DNA from: Nilaparvata lugens
Taxonomy: Eukaryota > Arthropoda > Insecta > Hemiptera > Delphacidae
Reading direction: 5' to 3'
Length of the DNA stretch: 64,000 nt
Assembly (NCBI RefSeq): GCF_014356525.2
Contig: NC_052509.1
Coordinates: forward strand, 32,883,852 to 32,947,851
Shown: positions 1-10,799 of the stretch, one piece after another
Layout: each line of letters begins with the position of its first letter
Position numbering within the stretch: the stretch's first letter is position 1
Program-made: the position numbers and the translations under genes
Notes under the pieces: generated by a model
Database searches by the model: none
The model's input: the letters and a program-made list of their open reading frames with translations, nothing else
Told to the model about the DNA's origin: nothing

Positions 1-167
1 ATTCAAGATCATATTGAGATAATATGATTTAACATCTAAAGTTACCAGCTGTAATAAACACGTCACCCTATGATAAATTGTGTAGGCTACTGGTATTACA
101 ACGGTAGTTTGGAGTTGAAGTGTAGTTGATTGGTACCAGCTGTAGATAATGGTTCCTTAGGAGACCT

Positions 168-3012
168 CAAATCAAAATCAAATCAAATTCTTTTATTCCT
201 CATCCAAAAAACAATACAACAAATATAAATAAATTCTGTCACCCACACTATCAGAAAAATGTTTACAATACAATAATGTTACTTACAAAGCATAATCATA
301 ATAATAATAATAAAGCAGTGAGGAAATTAAAAGAATATTTGATGACTGATTAACAGTAACCATGTACCACTAGAGAATGATAAGGACCAACTATAGTTAT
401 TTCTAGTTGATTCTTAAAACGCTCGTTATGAACACAGGTATTCACCAATTTATCCTTCCAAAATTCCTTAGAACTTACAACGCCAGTTCTTGAAGCTCTC
501 TGGATCCTTATATGATATAACTGGAACCTTATTAATATAATTTTTCAATATACTTGTTCTGGCAGACTAAAATGATTATCATCAAAGGACGATAAATACT
601 GAGTGCTCTTAATAAGATCAATACTAATTGATTCAATAATTTCATGTGCTGCTGAATATTTATTGGTACTAAAACAGTTCAAACTGTATATCACGAGATG
701 AGTTAGGATATAATAAAAAATTCTATGATTTTGTATGCTGACATAAACACAAAATATATTCCCATAAAAAAGTGTATATAAAATATTCGATATATCTATA
801 ATTTTTCTTAAATAAATTCTTTCTAAAATCTGAACAATTATCACAGGTTTTGATAGTATTCACAATAGCGAGCTTTAAAAATTTATAAATATATTATACT
901 AGCCGTCAAGCTCGCTTCGCTCGCCATATCCATCTAGCCAGGGGGCTCCGCCCCCTGGACCCCCGACTGGATCGTCCAGGAATGAGATCAGCAGGCTCGC
1001 TTCGCTCGCCTGCATTTTTCATTTGAGCATTTTTATCATATGTTAGAACAATCCAGTCGGGGGTCCAGACTAAACGTCTGGCTAAACGAATATGGCGAGT
1101 GAAGCGAGCCTGACGGCTAGTAATATAATATTCCCAGGATTGAAGTAGCAGTGCCCAATCAATTTTTCCGCGATAAATGCATTGAATCTTCAACTTGGTG
1201 CCAACCTAACAAAGTCAACTCAACTTAATGCCAACCTGACAAAATTATTAATTTAGTTGCCAGTTAACAACTGTTTCGAAGAGGTACTCTATCTAGATTA
1301 TAGTTCTATAGTAACTTATGATATGGAAATTTCAATTATAATTAAGAGATTGGGAGAAGAAGAATATACATGCTAAAATACGAACTTTAAACCCTTAAAA
1401 ACAACCCTTAGAGTTAAAATATTGCCAAAAGATTTCTTAGTGCGCCTCTAAAGGGCCAACTGAACATACCTACCAAATTTGAATGTTTTTGGTCCGGTAG
1501 ATTTTTAGTTATGCGAGTGAGTGAGTGAGTGAGTCAGTGCCATTTCGCTTTTATATATATATATAGATTTAGCACTGATGCTTGGACTTCCAGTCAATTC
1601 AAAATTCTACAAATATAAATCTGTTTGGTCCATAGATTCGATATGATATATTTTGCTCAATTAGCAAAAAAAATAATTAACATATTAATATCAAACATGA
1701 GATCTCAGGGATTTATATGAATTCGGGCTGTGCATGGAAGTAAGCTTCCTACATACATCAAATAAATTTATAAAATGTTCTTATGAACTATGTGATAATA
1801 CTCAACACGTTGTGACTTCTTATTGGATTTAAGTTAATTTAATAGTGCTTTTAAATAATTTCCCCACTATATTTAGAAAGGCCTTGTAACGAGCTCGTTT
1901 GATTTATCACTCACATAAATGAAGTTCTCGACGGTCTCGTGGATTGAATTAATAATTTCCAATAATTAATTAGGCAGGCTCCTTTTGTCTCTGCTGGGCT
2001 AGCGCGTGGTCCAGATTCTTATAGATTCTTTCCGAATTAAAGATATATTCATAGGAATTGATTGTAAATACGAACTCTTTAACACACTGAGTTCACAGAT
2101 ATTTAACATTTAATACAAATATTTCACATTTGAAAAAAAGGGTTTGGCTTGGTAATTTTAAAATTTTAAAAGGAAGAAAGAGCCCTAAACTTCATGTGCG
2201 TCCTCTCAGATCAAGATCTTAAGCCAGAAGAAGGAGGTTTTCAGAAAATTTTGTCTCTTCCTCAAATAATTTTGTAAGCTACTCTCTGATTGGCCTTCAA
2301 TTTAATAAACTCAATACATTGGTCGCCTCAAAATCAGGGCTTCCTCAACTTCATAATAGAAAAAATTAAATAAAAAGTTTTATACAAATACATGTAGTGT
2401 TTATATTAAATTAATTTCATAAATAAATCGTAACATACTATTTTAATAGATAATACATTTAGTTTTTCATATGAGTTTTGTATACTCTGAATTTTCGTGC
2501 TTTTTAGATTATAATAAATATTTATACAGAAATAATAGTTGTCCGTATTTCTACACATCAACCTTCCTTAGTATATATAATATATCCTTTGTGAGTAAAT
2601 TTTATATAATTCAACCTGTTATACTGGTTGATCGAGTGATCAGCTGATTCGCTCAGCATTGATTCTAATAATTATCGATTTATTCAAGATCGACTGATTC
2701 TTTTCAAAAATGTAAACAAATAATTCTAACCTCAACATACATGCAAACTTTTATTTTTTATAATCCGCCAATAATAAGTGAGCCGCTTTATAATTTTTAA
2801 TCTTGCCAATGGGTTCTCATAGTTAGAGAATCACAATTATACATGTTTTCTTATTGTTTTTGATAATACTAAACTACTCCTAATCGCTAATAATATTCGA
2901 TTAAAGTTGATTGATCCTTTGACTAGGTCTAACCTTCTTTCCATTTTATAATTCTATTAAAATTCATTGGTTCATTTTAAAATATTTGATGGTACTAAAA
3001 TACCACGTGACA
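168..3012 (-). mobile_element. 5'-truncated LINE copy, mostly 3' UTR (copy A)
   Basis: From 316 onward this block matches 8092-10120 almost base for base, apart from the insertion at 899-1567. In the second copy the matching sequence continues directly into a reverse transcriptase ORF. Here only the last roughly 35 bases of that ORF (2979-3012) are present, so this looks like a 5'-truncated minus-strand LINE insertion. At its low-coordinate end the minus strand reads AATAAA followed by TTTGATT-type short repeats (about 168-205), a usual LINE 3' tail. That implies an unusually long 3' UTR of over 2 kb. No protein is encoded. The small ORF at 545-844 lies within the UTR and has no recognisable domain. 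The alternative is a segmental duplication that happens to start at the LINE 3' end. Confidence 0.6.
899..1567. mobile_element. 669-bp non-autonomous insertion with foldback 5' part
   Basis: Copy A of the LINE tail has this extra sequence relative to copy B: the flanks ATTATA and TTTAGCAC are contiguous at 8664-8680. The first 222 bases are an inverted repeat with arms 899-975 and 1049-1120, rich in GCTCGCTTCGCTCGCC. The remainder (1200-1567) ends in GAGTGAGTGAGTGAGTCAGT, then a pyrimidine-rich stretch, then TATATATATATAG. No ORF is convincing. The element class is not clear from sequence alone. No clean target duplication is visible beyond AT/TA bases. Confidence 0.65.
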
Positions 3013-3952
3013 CAATACGCCCTCTGATTTCTGATATAAAACGACAATTCGAGAATATAATATAATTTTATGATCCTGTTGGTTTTGGATCAGAAATCAC
3101 ACATGTTACAAAGCCGGTTAATAAATCTACTGAGAATCCTGTCTCCTAACAATTCAACAACATATACAATAATAAATAAATTCAATTCAAATACATACAT
3201 CGGCCTTACATCGGCCAATCTCCTACTACACACAATACACAAATATAAATTATCTCCTTAACCATACACAATATAAACCTTTTTTCCAATCCACGCTTCG
3301 CCCTCAGGCTGGAAGCACATTTGAACGTTAGTGCAAAATCATTGCCAACCTAACAACCTATAATTCTCTGACTTGCAGAATATAATATTTCTTCTCCCTC
3401 GACATAGAACAGTGGCTTGTACATTTTGATTTCAATCTCTTACTGAATTTGGGCTTTACTTTTATACAATGAGTATTTTAAAGGATAATCTTTGTAAGTT
3501 TTATTAACGAGAACTTCTTATTCATTTGATACATTGAAACTTTGGCTTAATGCTTTTTGGTGTTAACTATGCGGTTTGATCATTTGGCGGATAATTTTAT
3601 TCATTTTCTCAATCAGATTTACACATAAATATAATAATATAATATTTTTATAATATCTTTACATACAATTCACATTTATATGACACTTGAGCTTCTTATT
3701 CGGGGTATCAACTTGGATGATTTAATAGGCATTGACTACTCGGGTTCTTGTGGTGAACAGGCAATGTTCGCTGGCTTCTGTTTATCAGCTGTCGCCATTT
3801 TGATGTCTTCAAGATATACAACAGTAAGTTGGCTTTTAAATTGAATGTTATTTATTCTCTTGCTTTATTGGTGAGGATGGTATTAAAGGTGGTTTCTAAA
3901 TTTTTTATTTCTTCATTTTCAGGTGTTGTTATTGGAAGTGGATACTCGTCTG
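3013..3952. other. AT-rich stretch without a recognisable gene
   Basis: No domain, RNA gene or element end can be supported. The plus-strand ORF at 3070-3261 is short and low complexity. If the gag-type element to the right had a downstream LTR it should lie here, but no copy of the 7.77-8.09 kb block is present. Confidence 0.4.
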
Positions 3953-5296
3953 CTAATTAAGTGTATTGTTTGGTGTTTGTCTGGTACGTATACATAGACA
4001 GGTAAGCCAATGACGTTTCATAAAAATATTATTATTTATTTCTTTATCTCTTAATGTTTTGATAATGCGGTTTGAGATTATAGGCATTGGACTTTTATTC
4101 TGTAAATAATCTGGCGGTTTTGACGACCGATTCTCCATCAACTCTCCCATCCTGGATAGTCTAGAGTATTTACTTTGTTTATTTTGAATCATTCTGAGTT
4201 TCAGATTAGTTTTGAAAATTTTAGAATCAATCTTCTCAATACGAGATACGCCCTCATTCCTCATTGCATTAATAATATTTTCTTTAGTTGCTATCACAGC
4301 CATGAATATAATAATTCTCACAAAATAAATCAATGTATTTACCGTGTTTCTCACAACATAACCTTTCCTTGAATACCAATCATATACTCCCGTTTCCAAT
4401 GAACAATTCACTCCTTCTTTCAATTTTAATGCAAACAATTCATCTTTCCATAATTTCATATAATAATTCCTTCCTTTATCATTTTCTGAATCCGCATCCG
4501 TTATTAATTCTTCATTTACTTTTGGCATATTCCTTTTATTTATTCCGTAGGTGCAATCACGACGGTAAGCTGCTTGCTTGAACCGCGTGTGCTTCGGGTG
4601 CATGTCAGTCCAATTATTCCTTTCCTCCTGGTGCCGGTATTCCTCCCTGCATGCTGTCTTCCTTCCATGTTTGCCTGGTTTCTGTGCCTCTTTTTGGTGG
4701 TGTTTGAATTTGGCATGCGGGCGATAACCTCTCTTCTGTGGTTTTCTTGGTCGCTTTCTCCGGTGGGCCTTCCGGTGTTGGACTCTAGGGTTCACTCCGA
4801 CGTCGTCCTGCCGGTCACACTTTTGGCTTGCTTTGGTAGCGGTTTGCTCCTTGAACCTAGTGTGCCGCGGGTGAATCCAATGATGCTTGGGTGGTGGCTG
4901 CTCAAACCGGGTAGGTTGTGGGGTTATTGCATGCTGGTACACAAGTTCGGTGCATGACTGTGGTTCATTATTTTTAGGCTTGGTTATTGGCAATTCTTTA
5001 ATTATTTCTGTGTTGATGCTGTAAAGTATTTTCGGTGGTGGGCTGGTTGCTAGTGATAGATCCTCGCAGGGGAATAACAGACTTAGTATGGGTTGCTTTT
5101 TGCATATTGATTTTGATGTATGTTTGGCTTCTTTATTTGGTGGCGGGCTGTTGCGGTGGTGGATTTGTTCTGATTGTTGGGTTTGGGTTGTCTTTGTTGT
5201 ATGTGCTACTGTGTAAGATGTATTTGTTCGGTTATGATTTTGATGCGTTTCACCTTGACTCTTGTGACCTCCATCTCGCTTGTAATTATTCCCATT
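3953..5296 (-). pseudogene. Open frame continuing past the gag stop; unknown product
   Basis: This minus-strand frame is the same frame as the gag ORF above it (5297-6097) and is separated from it by one TAA. It stays open for about 1.3 kb to 3953. There is no good ATG at its head, so it is better read as a gag C-terminal extension or following polyprotein segment than as a separate gene. The product is rich in K, R, H, Q and P. It contains an imperfect internal repeat around the motifs HPRHTRFKEQ and HPKHTRFKQA, then an acidic stretch, then a hydrophobic segment (NTLIYFVRIIIFMAV). No protease, RT or integrase motif is visible. Function unknown. Whether the TAA is read through or is a disabling mutation cannot be told from one copy. 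Confidence 0.35.
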
Positions 5297-6097
5297 TTAA
5301 CGATCTCTGCTATCATAACATGCTCCTCTATCCTGTTGTTTGTTATTGTAATATGGAGATCTATTTCTAGAACTGTTTTCAAACGATTGACCTCTGCTAG
5401 TATTTTCAGTGTATTTTGGATATCGAGTGTTTACTCCAACATTTGACATTTGATTCTCACCATTATAATTTTTTCTGAAACTATTGCTATTATGTTGAAG
5501 AGAATGATTGGAGTCTCCTGTGCGATCGTTTACCTGACTGGGTTCAGAAGTAACGGATTGGATACAGTGTAAATGTTCCATTAATTCTTTGCAACTGGCA
5601 ATCGAGGATACTGCTAGTGTCATGCGAACATTGAAAGGAAGCTTCTTTGATAATATATTTGCTAGTGATGCATCCGCCAAAGATTCGTCTAGTTGTGAAT
5701 TTTTGCACATCATCTTAGCCACAAATTCAGTATATGATTGTTTGCCTCTATTATCATATGTGCATGATATAATCTCTGATAGTGCGTCCATCTGCTTACA
5801 TTTGCTCCAATACTGCTGCAGGAATTGGGAGATGAAGTCCTCCAGGCTATTGATATCTCGCATCCGGCTCTGGAAGAACATCAGCGGCTCGCCGAGTAAC
5901 AGACTGGACAGTTGGAAGCGCCATACTAACCAAGAGGTGGGTATCAATTCCTGAATGGCTTTTATTTGGTCTATAAATGGTCGGGGTTGCATATGACGGT
6001 GGGAATTATCAAATTTTCCAAGACTTTGAAAAAGTTGAGTGCCGTTTACTACTTCATTCGGTGTATACTGCATTCGACTGACTGGGATATTTTCCAT
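5297..6097 (-). pseudogene. Retrotransposon Gag-like capsid protein
   Basis: The product is 266 residues from an ATG at 6097. A central region (about residues 50-170) has the spacing of a retrotransposon gag/capsid domain: a WLVWRFQLSSLLLGEP helix, then FISQFLQQYW, then SYTEFVAKM, then LSKKLPFNVRMTL. The C-terminal third is S/N/R-rich and basic without CCHC zinc knuckles, so RNA binding would rest on basic residues. The frame is open upstream of the ATG and meets the coiled-coil ORF (6106-6999) one frame away, so gag was probably a single protein now broken by a frameshift near 6105-6125. The TAA at 5297 ends it, although the same frame then stays open to 3953. Expected role is particle assembly of an LTR element; no partner pol is present. 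Confidence 0.55.
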
Positions 6098-6105
6098 ACG
6101 TGTCT

Positions 6106-7114
6106 CTATTCTGGAGACTCTTCTTCATTTGCGATCCATTTATCGTTCATAATTTTCTTATTTGCATTCATTTCATCATACAATCCGGTTAGCTTCAATT
6201 GCTGTCCGCCTATAGCATTCTCTAACATGCCGTATCTCTCACTTGATTTTGCCCCCTCCTCCACTAAATTCGCTATACATGTCTGCACGTTATTTTGTCC
6301 CTTGACTATTTTTGCTATTTTATTATTATTTTCCTCCACTTTTGACTCTATCTCACCCTTATTTTCTAACACCTTTTCCATGACAGTTCCCATGATAGTG
6401 GTGCCTAGCTCCTTGCCCGATACGTCCACCTGTTTTTCTACTTCCCTGGGTCCCTCGTCCAACCGCTCATTCAATCGGCATGTGACATCATCTATATGGG
6501 TTTCTAGCTTTTTGATGACTGTAGATTGCATATCTATTCCAATGTCTATCATGCTTCTCACTTCTTCTTTGAAGTTAGAAAATTTTTCTTCCATTTTTTT
6601 CACACTTCCTTGTACAGCTTTGACATCTTGTCTGACCGTTTTGATCTCTTCTTGTACAGCTTTGGTATTTTCCTCCGCTTTATCCTGGATGGCTTTAGTG
6701 ACTTTAGTTTGTCCTGCTAAGATTTGACTGAGCATGAGTTTAAGTTCGTTTGTAGAATCATTTGCTATAAGATTGGTAACGTAACCGACTGAAGAGTCTA
6801 ATGTGGTGTTGCATTTTTCTAGGTTGGCGGTGGCAGATGGCGATTGGGTGGCGGCACTCTCCATTCCCTCTGCGACGCTTGGAGCGGTCTGCGAAGACGC
6901 CGGCACCGAGTTGGACGCCCTCACTCTCTCATCTCTGCCAGCTGGATTCTCATCAGGATTTATTACCTCGACGACGTTATCGATCTTAGTGGAAGACAAA
7001 TGGGCCAGGTTTTGCGGGGTCCTGGGGTTGTTGGTCGACCGGTGTTGTAGCTACATAGTTTTGGGGGTGGTCGCTGAAGTAGGAAATTTGCGAGTTAGCT
7101 GGCGACTGGCTCAT
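6106..7114 (-). pseudogene. Coiled-coil N-terminal part of the Gag-like protein
   Basis: The long frame (to 6999) has no ATG of its own at the 5' end. An ATG at 7114 in the neighbouring frame opens a 42-residue S/Q/P-rich leader ending at 6986. The two frames most likely formed one N-terminus before a single-base frameshift around 6990-7010. The body has a disordered S/T/A-rich start, then about 200 residues of heptad-like sequence rich in K, E, V and I (KAVQEEIKTVRQDVKAVQ, KVEENNNKIAKIVKGQ), which predicts a long coiled coil. It runs into the gag domain with a frame change near 6110. Coiled-coil leaders are seen in many insect retrotransposon gag proteins. No catalytic motif. Confidence 0.5.
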
Positions 7115-7708
7115 GGTGACGATATTATGGAATACTTCGAATAAATTGCCAAGTGTACTGCCAAATTTCAGGAATATTGGAATGGATTTAGTGATAGTGC
7201 CTATTCTGGATAAATTTGTGTGGTGTTAAAAGTTTCAAGTGTCATGTACATATATTATGAAAAGAACGTCAAGTGAAAGGAAGGACTTCCAACATGTACA
7301 AATTACATTAATATAGTTCTTAAAATTTCAGGTAGGGTTTTATCTTCCTTAACAACAATAATATTATAATGCCTCAAATAACCTATAACCCTGGTCAGCA
7401 TACAATGTCTAGATTCAAAGATCAAGATCAAAATTTGGTTATAAAATTTTATGGAAATTTCCATCCAATTTTTTTCTCTATTATGAGAATTATGTTATCA
7501 AACTCATGTGATACAGTTTGTCTGTATTTATGCAGCTTGGAAAATTCCAATTTGAAGAGCAACTCGATTATTTTAGCCAGAAACTTACAATAGATCATCA
7601 GATATATCTTGTTGAATCAACTTCAGATTATACTTCTTGCAGCTTTCAGTTTTATCAATAATTTGATCAATCATTGATAATGAGATTGAGTAGGTAAGCT
7701 TTCCATCA
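7115..7708 (-). other. Non-coding leader of the gag-type element
   Basis: This lies between the PBS-like motifs and the gag start on the minus strand and fits an untranslated leader. The short ORF at 7585-7770 begins inside the PBS-like array and reads through repeats, so it is not accepted as a gene. Confidence 0.35.
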
Positions 7709-7830
7709 CGCCCCACGTTGGGCGCCATTATGTCAAATGGTAAACCTTTGCCCCACTGGTTGGGTGACATTATGTGAAGTTGTGCTCCTTGGAGGGTTAT
7801 CTCTTATGATAGAACCCCACGTTATGAAGC
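7709..7830 (-). other. Array of three primer-binding-site-like motifs
   Basis: On the minus strand the motif at 7732-7709 contains TGGCGCCCAACGTGGGGC, a standard-looking LTR-element PBS beginning TGG and directly preceded by CATAA. A diverged second motif lies at 7774-7751 (CATAATGTCACCCAACCAG then TGGGG). A third lies at 7830-7812 (GCTTCATAACGTGGGGTTC). All three face the gag ORF. The first is probably the working PBS of the gag element; the others look like relics of earlier LTR/PBS junctions or a local duplication. Confidence 0.5.
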
Positions 7831-8090
7831 TATAAGGTGGTAAATTTCAAATCCTTTACAGATGATACGATGTTCTTGATATTTATAAGAGCAGTTGCTA
7901 AATTCCCTCTTTTGCGAATAAATTCACAAAAAATTAAGGCCGTCCGGCTCGCAAAATTACTGGGTTCAAACCTCAGCTCTAGCTCAGTGGTAGATACATG
8001 AATTTTACAAATACAAGTAATCACCATAAGGTTCAATGACCGGTGATTAATAATTCTTACCGCTGCTTCTATGAAGTTCTTGAAGAATAC
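7770..8090 (-). repeat. LTR-like block, left inverted copy
   Basis: The reverse complement of this block matches 13629-13915. Its minus-strand end runs into the PBS-like motif at 7830-7812, so it is probably the 3' part of an LTR. It contains GGGTTCAAACC (7962-7972, tRNA B-box-like) and TAGCTCAGTGGTAGA (7980-7994, A-box-like) in that order, the reverse of a normal tRNA gene. It stops abruptly at 8091, where LINE copy B begins. Confidence 0.5.
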
Positions 8091-8091
8091 C

Positions 8092-10079
8092 AGTGAGGAA
8101 ATTAAAAGAATATTTGATGACTGATTAACAGTAACCATGTACCACTAGAGAATGATAAGGACCAACTATAGTTATTTCTAGTTGATTCTTAAAACGCTCG
8201 TCATGAACACAGGTATTCACCAATTTATCCTTCCAAAATTCCTTAGAACTTACAACGCCAGTTCTTGAAGCTCTCTGGATCCTTATATGATATAACTGGA
8301 ACCTTATTAATATAATTTTTCAATATACTTGTTCTGGCAGACTAAAATGATTATCATCAAAGGACGATAAATACTGAGTGCTCTTAATAAGATCAATACT
8401 AATTGATTCAATAATTTCATGTGCTGCTGAATATTTATTGGTACTAAAACAGTTCAAACTGTATATCACGAGATGAGTTAGGATACAATAAAAAATTCTA
8501 TGATTTTGTATGCTGACATAAACACAAAATATATTCCCATAAAAGGGTATATAAAATATCCGATATATCTATAATTTTTCTTAAATAAATTCTTTCTAAA
8601 ATCTGAACAATTATCACAAGTTTTGATAGTATTCACAATAGTGAGCTTTAAAAATTTATAAATATATTATATTTAGCACTGATGCTTGGACTTCCAGTCA
8701 ATTCAAAATTCTACAAATATAAACCTGTTTGGTCCATAGATTCGATAAATTATGATATATTTTGCTCAATTAGCAAAAATAATAATTAACAAATTAATAT
8801 CAAACATGAGATCTCAGGGACTTATATGAATTCGGGCCGTGCATGGAAGTAAGCTTCCTACATACATCAAATAAATTTATAAAATGTTCTTATGAACTAT
8901 GTGATAATACTCAACACGTGACTTCTAATTGGATTTAAGTTAATTTAATAGCGCTTTTAAATAATTTCCCCACTATATTTAGAAAGGCCTTGTAACGAGC
9001 TCGTTTGAATTATCACTCACATAAATGAAGTTCTCGACGGTCTCGTGGATTGAATTAATTATTTCCAATAATTAATTAGGCAGGCTCCTTTCATCTCTGC
9101 TGGGCTAGCGCGTGGTCCAGATTCTTATAGATTTCTTTCCGAATTAAAGATATATTCATAGGAATTGATTGTAAATTACGAACTCTTTAACAACACTGAG
9201 TTCACAGATAATTTAACATTTAATACAAATATTTCACATTAAAAAAAAGGATTTGGCTTGGTAATTTTAAAATTTTAAAAGGAAGAAAGAACCAAAACTC
9301 CATGTGCGTCCTCTCAGGTCAAGATCTTAAGCCAGAAGAAGGAGGTTTTCAGAAAATTTTGTCTCTTCCTCGAATAATTTTGTGAGCTACTCTCTGATTG
9401 GCCTTCAATTTAATAAACTCAATACAATTGGTCGCCTCAGAATCAGGGCTTCCTCAACTTTATAATAGAAAAAATTAAATAAAAAGTTCTTATACGAATA
9501 CATGTAGTGTTTATCTTAAATTAATTTCATAAATAAATCGTAACATACTATTTTGATAGATAATACATTTAGTTTTTTATATGAGTTTTGTATACTCTGA
9601 ATTTTCGTGCTTTTCAGATTATAATAAATATTTATACAGAAATAATAGTTGTCCGTATTTCTACACATCAACCTTCCTTAGTATATATAATATATCCTTT
9701 GTGAGTAAATTTTATATAATTCAACCTGTTATACTGGTTGATCGAGTGATCAGCTGATTCGCTCAGCATTGATTCTAATAATTATCGATTTATTCAAGAT
9801 TGACTGATTCTTTTCAAAAATGTAAACTAATAATTCTAACCTCAACATACATGCAAACTTTTATTTTTTATAATCCGCCAATAATAAGTAAGCCGCTTTA
9901 TAATTTTTAATCTTGCCAATGGGTTCTCATACTTAGAGAATCACAATTATACATGTTTTCTTATCGTTTTTGATAATACTATTACTCCTAATCGCTAATA
10001 ATATTCGATTTAAGTTGATTGATCCTTTGACTAGGTCTAAACTTCTTTCCATTTTATAATTCTATTAAAATTCATTGGT
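8092..10079 (-). repeat. 3' UTR of LINE copy B
   Basis: Nearly identical to 316-2978 minus the 899-1567 insertion, with scattered substitutions and 1-3-base indels. It holds no gene. It provides the empty-site reference for that insertion at 8664-8680. Confidence 0.65.
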
Positions 10080-10799
10080 TCATTTTAAGATATTTGATGG
10101 TACTAAAATACCACGTGACAATGTGTCAATAGACAAAGATTCAAATAAGTTTAAGTTGGCAAATTCACTGGAAATGTTCCTATAAAGAATTTGTGAAATA
10201 TATGAAGGGTTGGTAGTTGAGTAAGTTCTGTGCAAATAAGTGGATGAGACAGTTGTATTCTGTGAGTAATGGGTGTTATAAGAGTGTGAGACTACTGAAA
10301 AGATTGAGTTTTGATGTTTGTACATGTGAATAAGAAGAACTTTCATAAAAATTTGTCTTACTGTAAGAATAGATGTTTCATTAAATAATAAATCTGACGG
10401 ATGAAATCTTGATTTCTTGAAGGCTACCTTTATGACTTCTCTCTGTACCACAGCAACTGGTTCGAGAACCGTTTCATAAGCTCCCCCCCCCCCCCAAGCA
10501 ATGATGCCAAAAGCTAGTATTGATTGTATATAAGCATAATAGGCCATCTTAATCTCATTTGGATTGAGAATGTCACTCAACATCCGAAAAGCATAAATTA
10601 GCCGACGAATTCTGCATTTTAAGTAGGTGATGTGTTCTGACCATCTCATATGACTGTCGAAAACAATACCTAGATATTTGTATGAGTGTACTCTTTCTAT
10701 ACGCTCACAGTTACATACATTGCTTTGCGGATCATCACAGTTCTGTATTTTGATGTCTTCAAGGTTGTAGTCAGTAATGGGGCGCAGAGATATTGGCAT
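10080..10799 (-). pseudogene. LINE reverse transcriptase C-terminal (thumb) region
   Basis: The frame starts within the RT region and contains the post-catalytic motif YKYLGIVFD and the later AYIQSILAFGIIAWGG segment typical of APE LINE polymerases. The FADD catalytic box is in the neighbouring frame (10697-11212), so a frameshift separates them near 10780. A run of C on the plus strand (10483-10496) encodes an expanded glycine stretch after AW and looks like homopolymer growth that kept the frame. The stop at 10080 is the natural ORF end, since the same codons end copy A. Confidence 0.75.

Noticed and set aside
4574..4957. Plus-strand hydrophobic ORF
   Set aside because: Shadow of the minus-strand basic open frame; no ATG context or domain.
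5966..6727. 253-residue plus-strand ORF
   Set aside because: Opposite strand of the coiled-coil gag region; S/F-rich composition reflects antisense of K/E-rich codons.
7585..7770. Minus ORF across the PBS-like motifs
   Set aside because: It reads through repeated non-coding motifs and has no domain.
7962..7994. A functional tRNA gene
   Set aside because: A and B boxes are in the wrong order and no cloverleaf can be drawn around them; reported only as an oddity.
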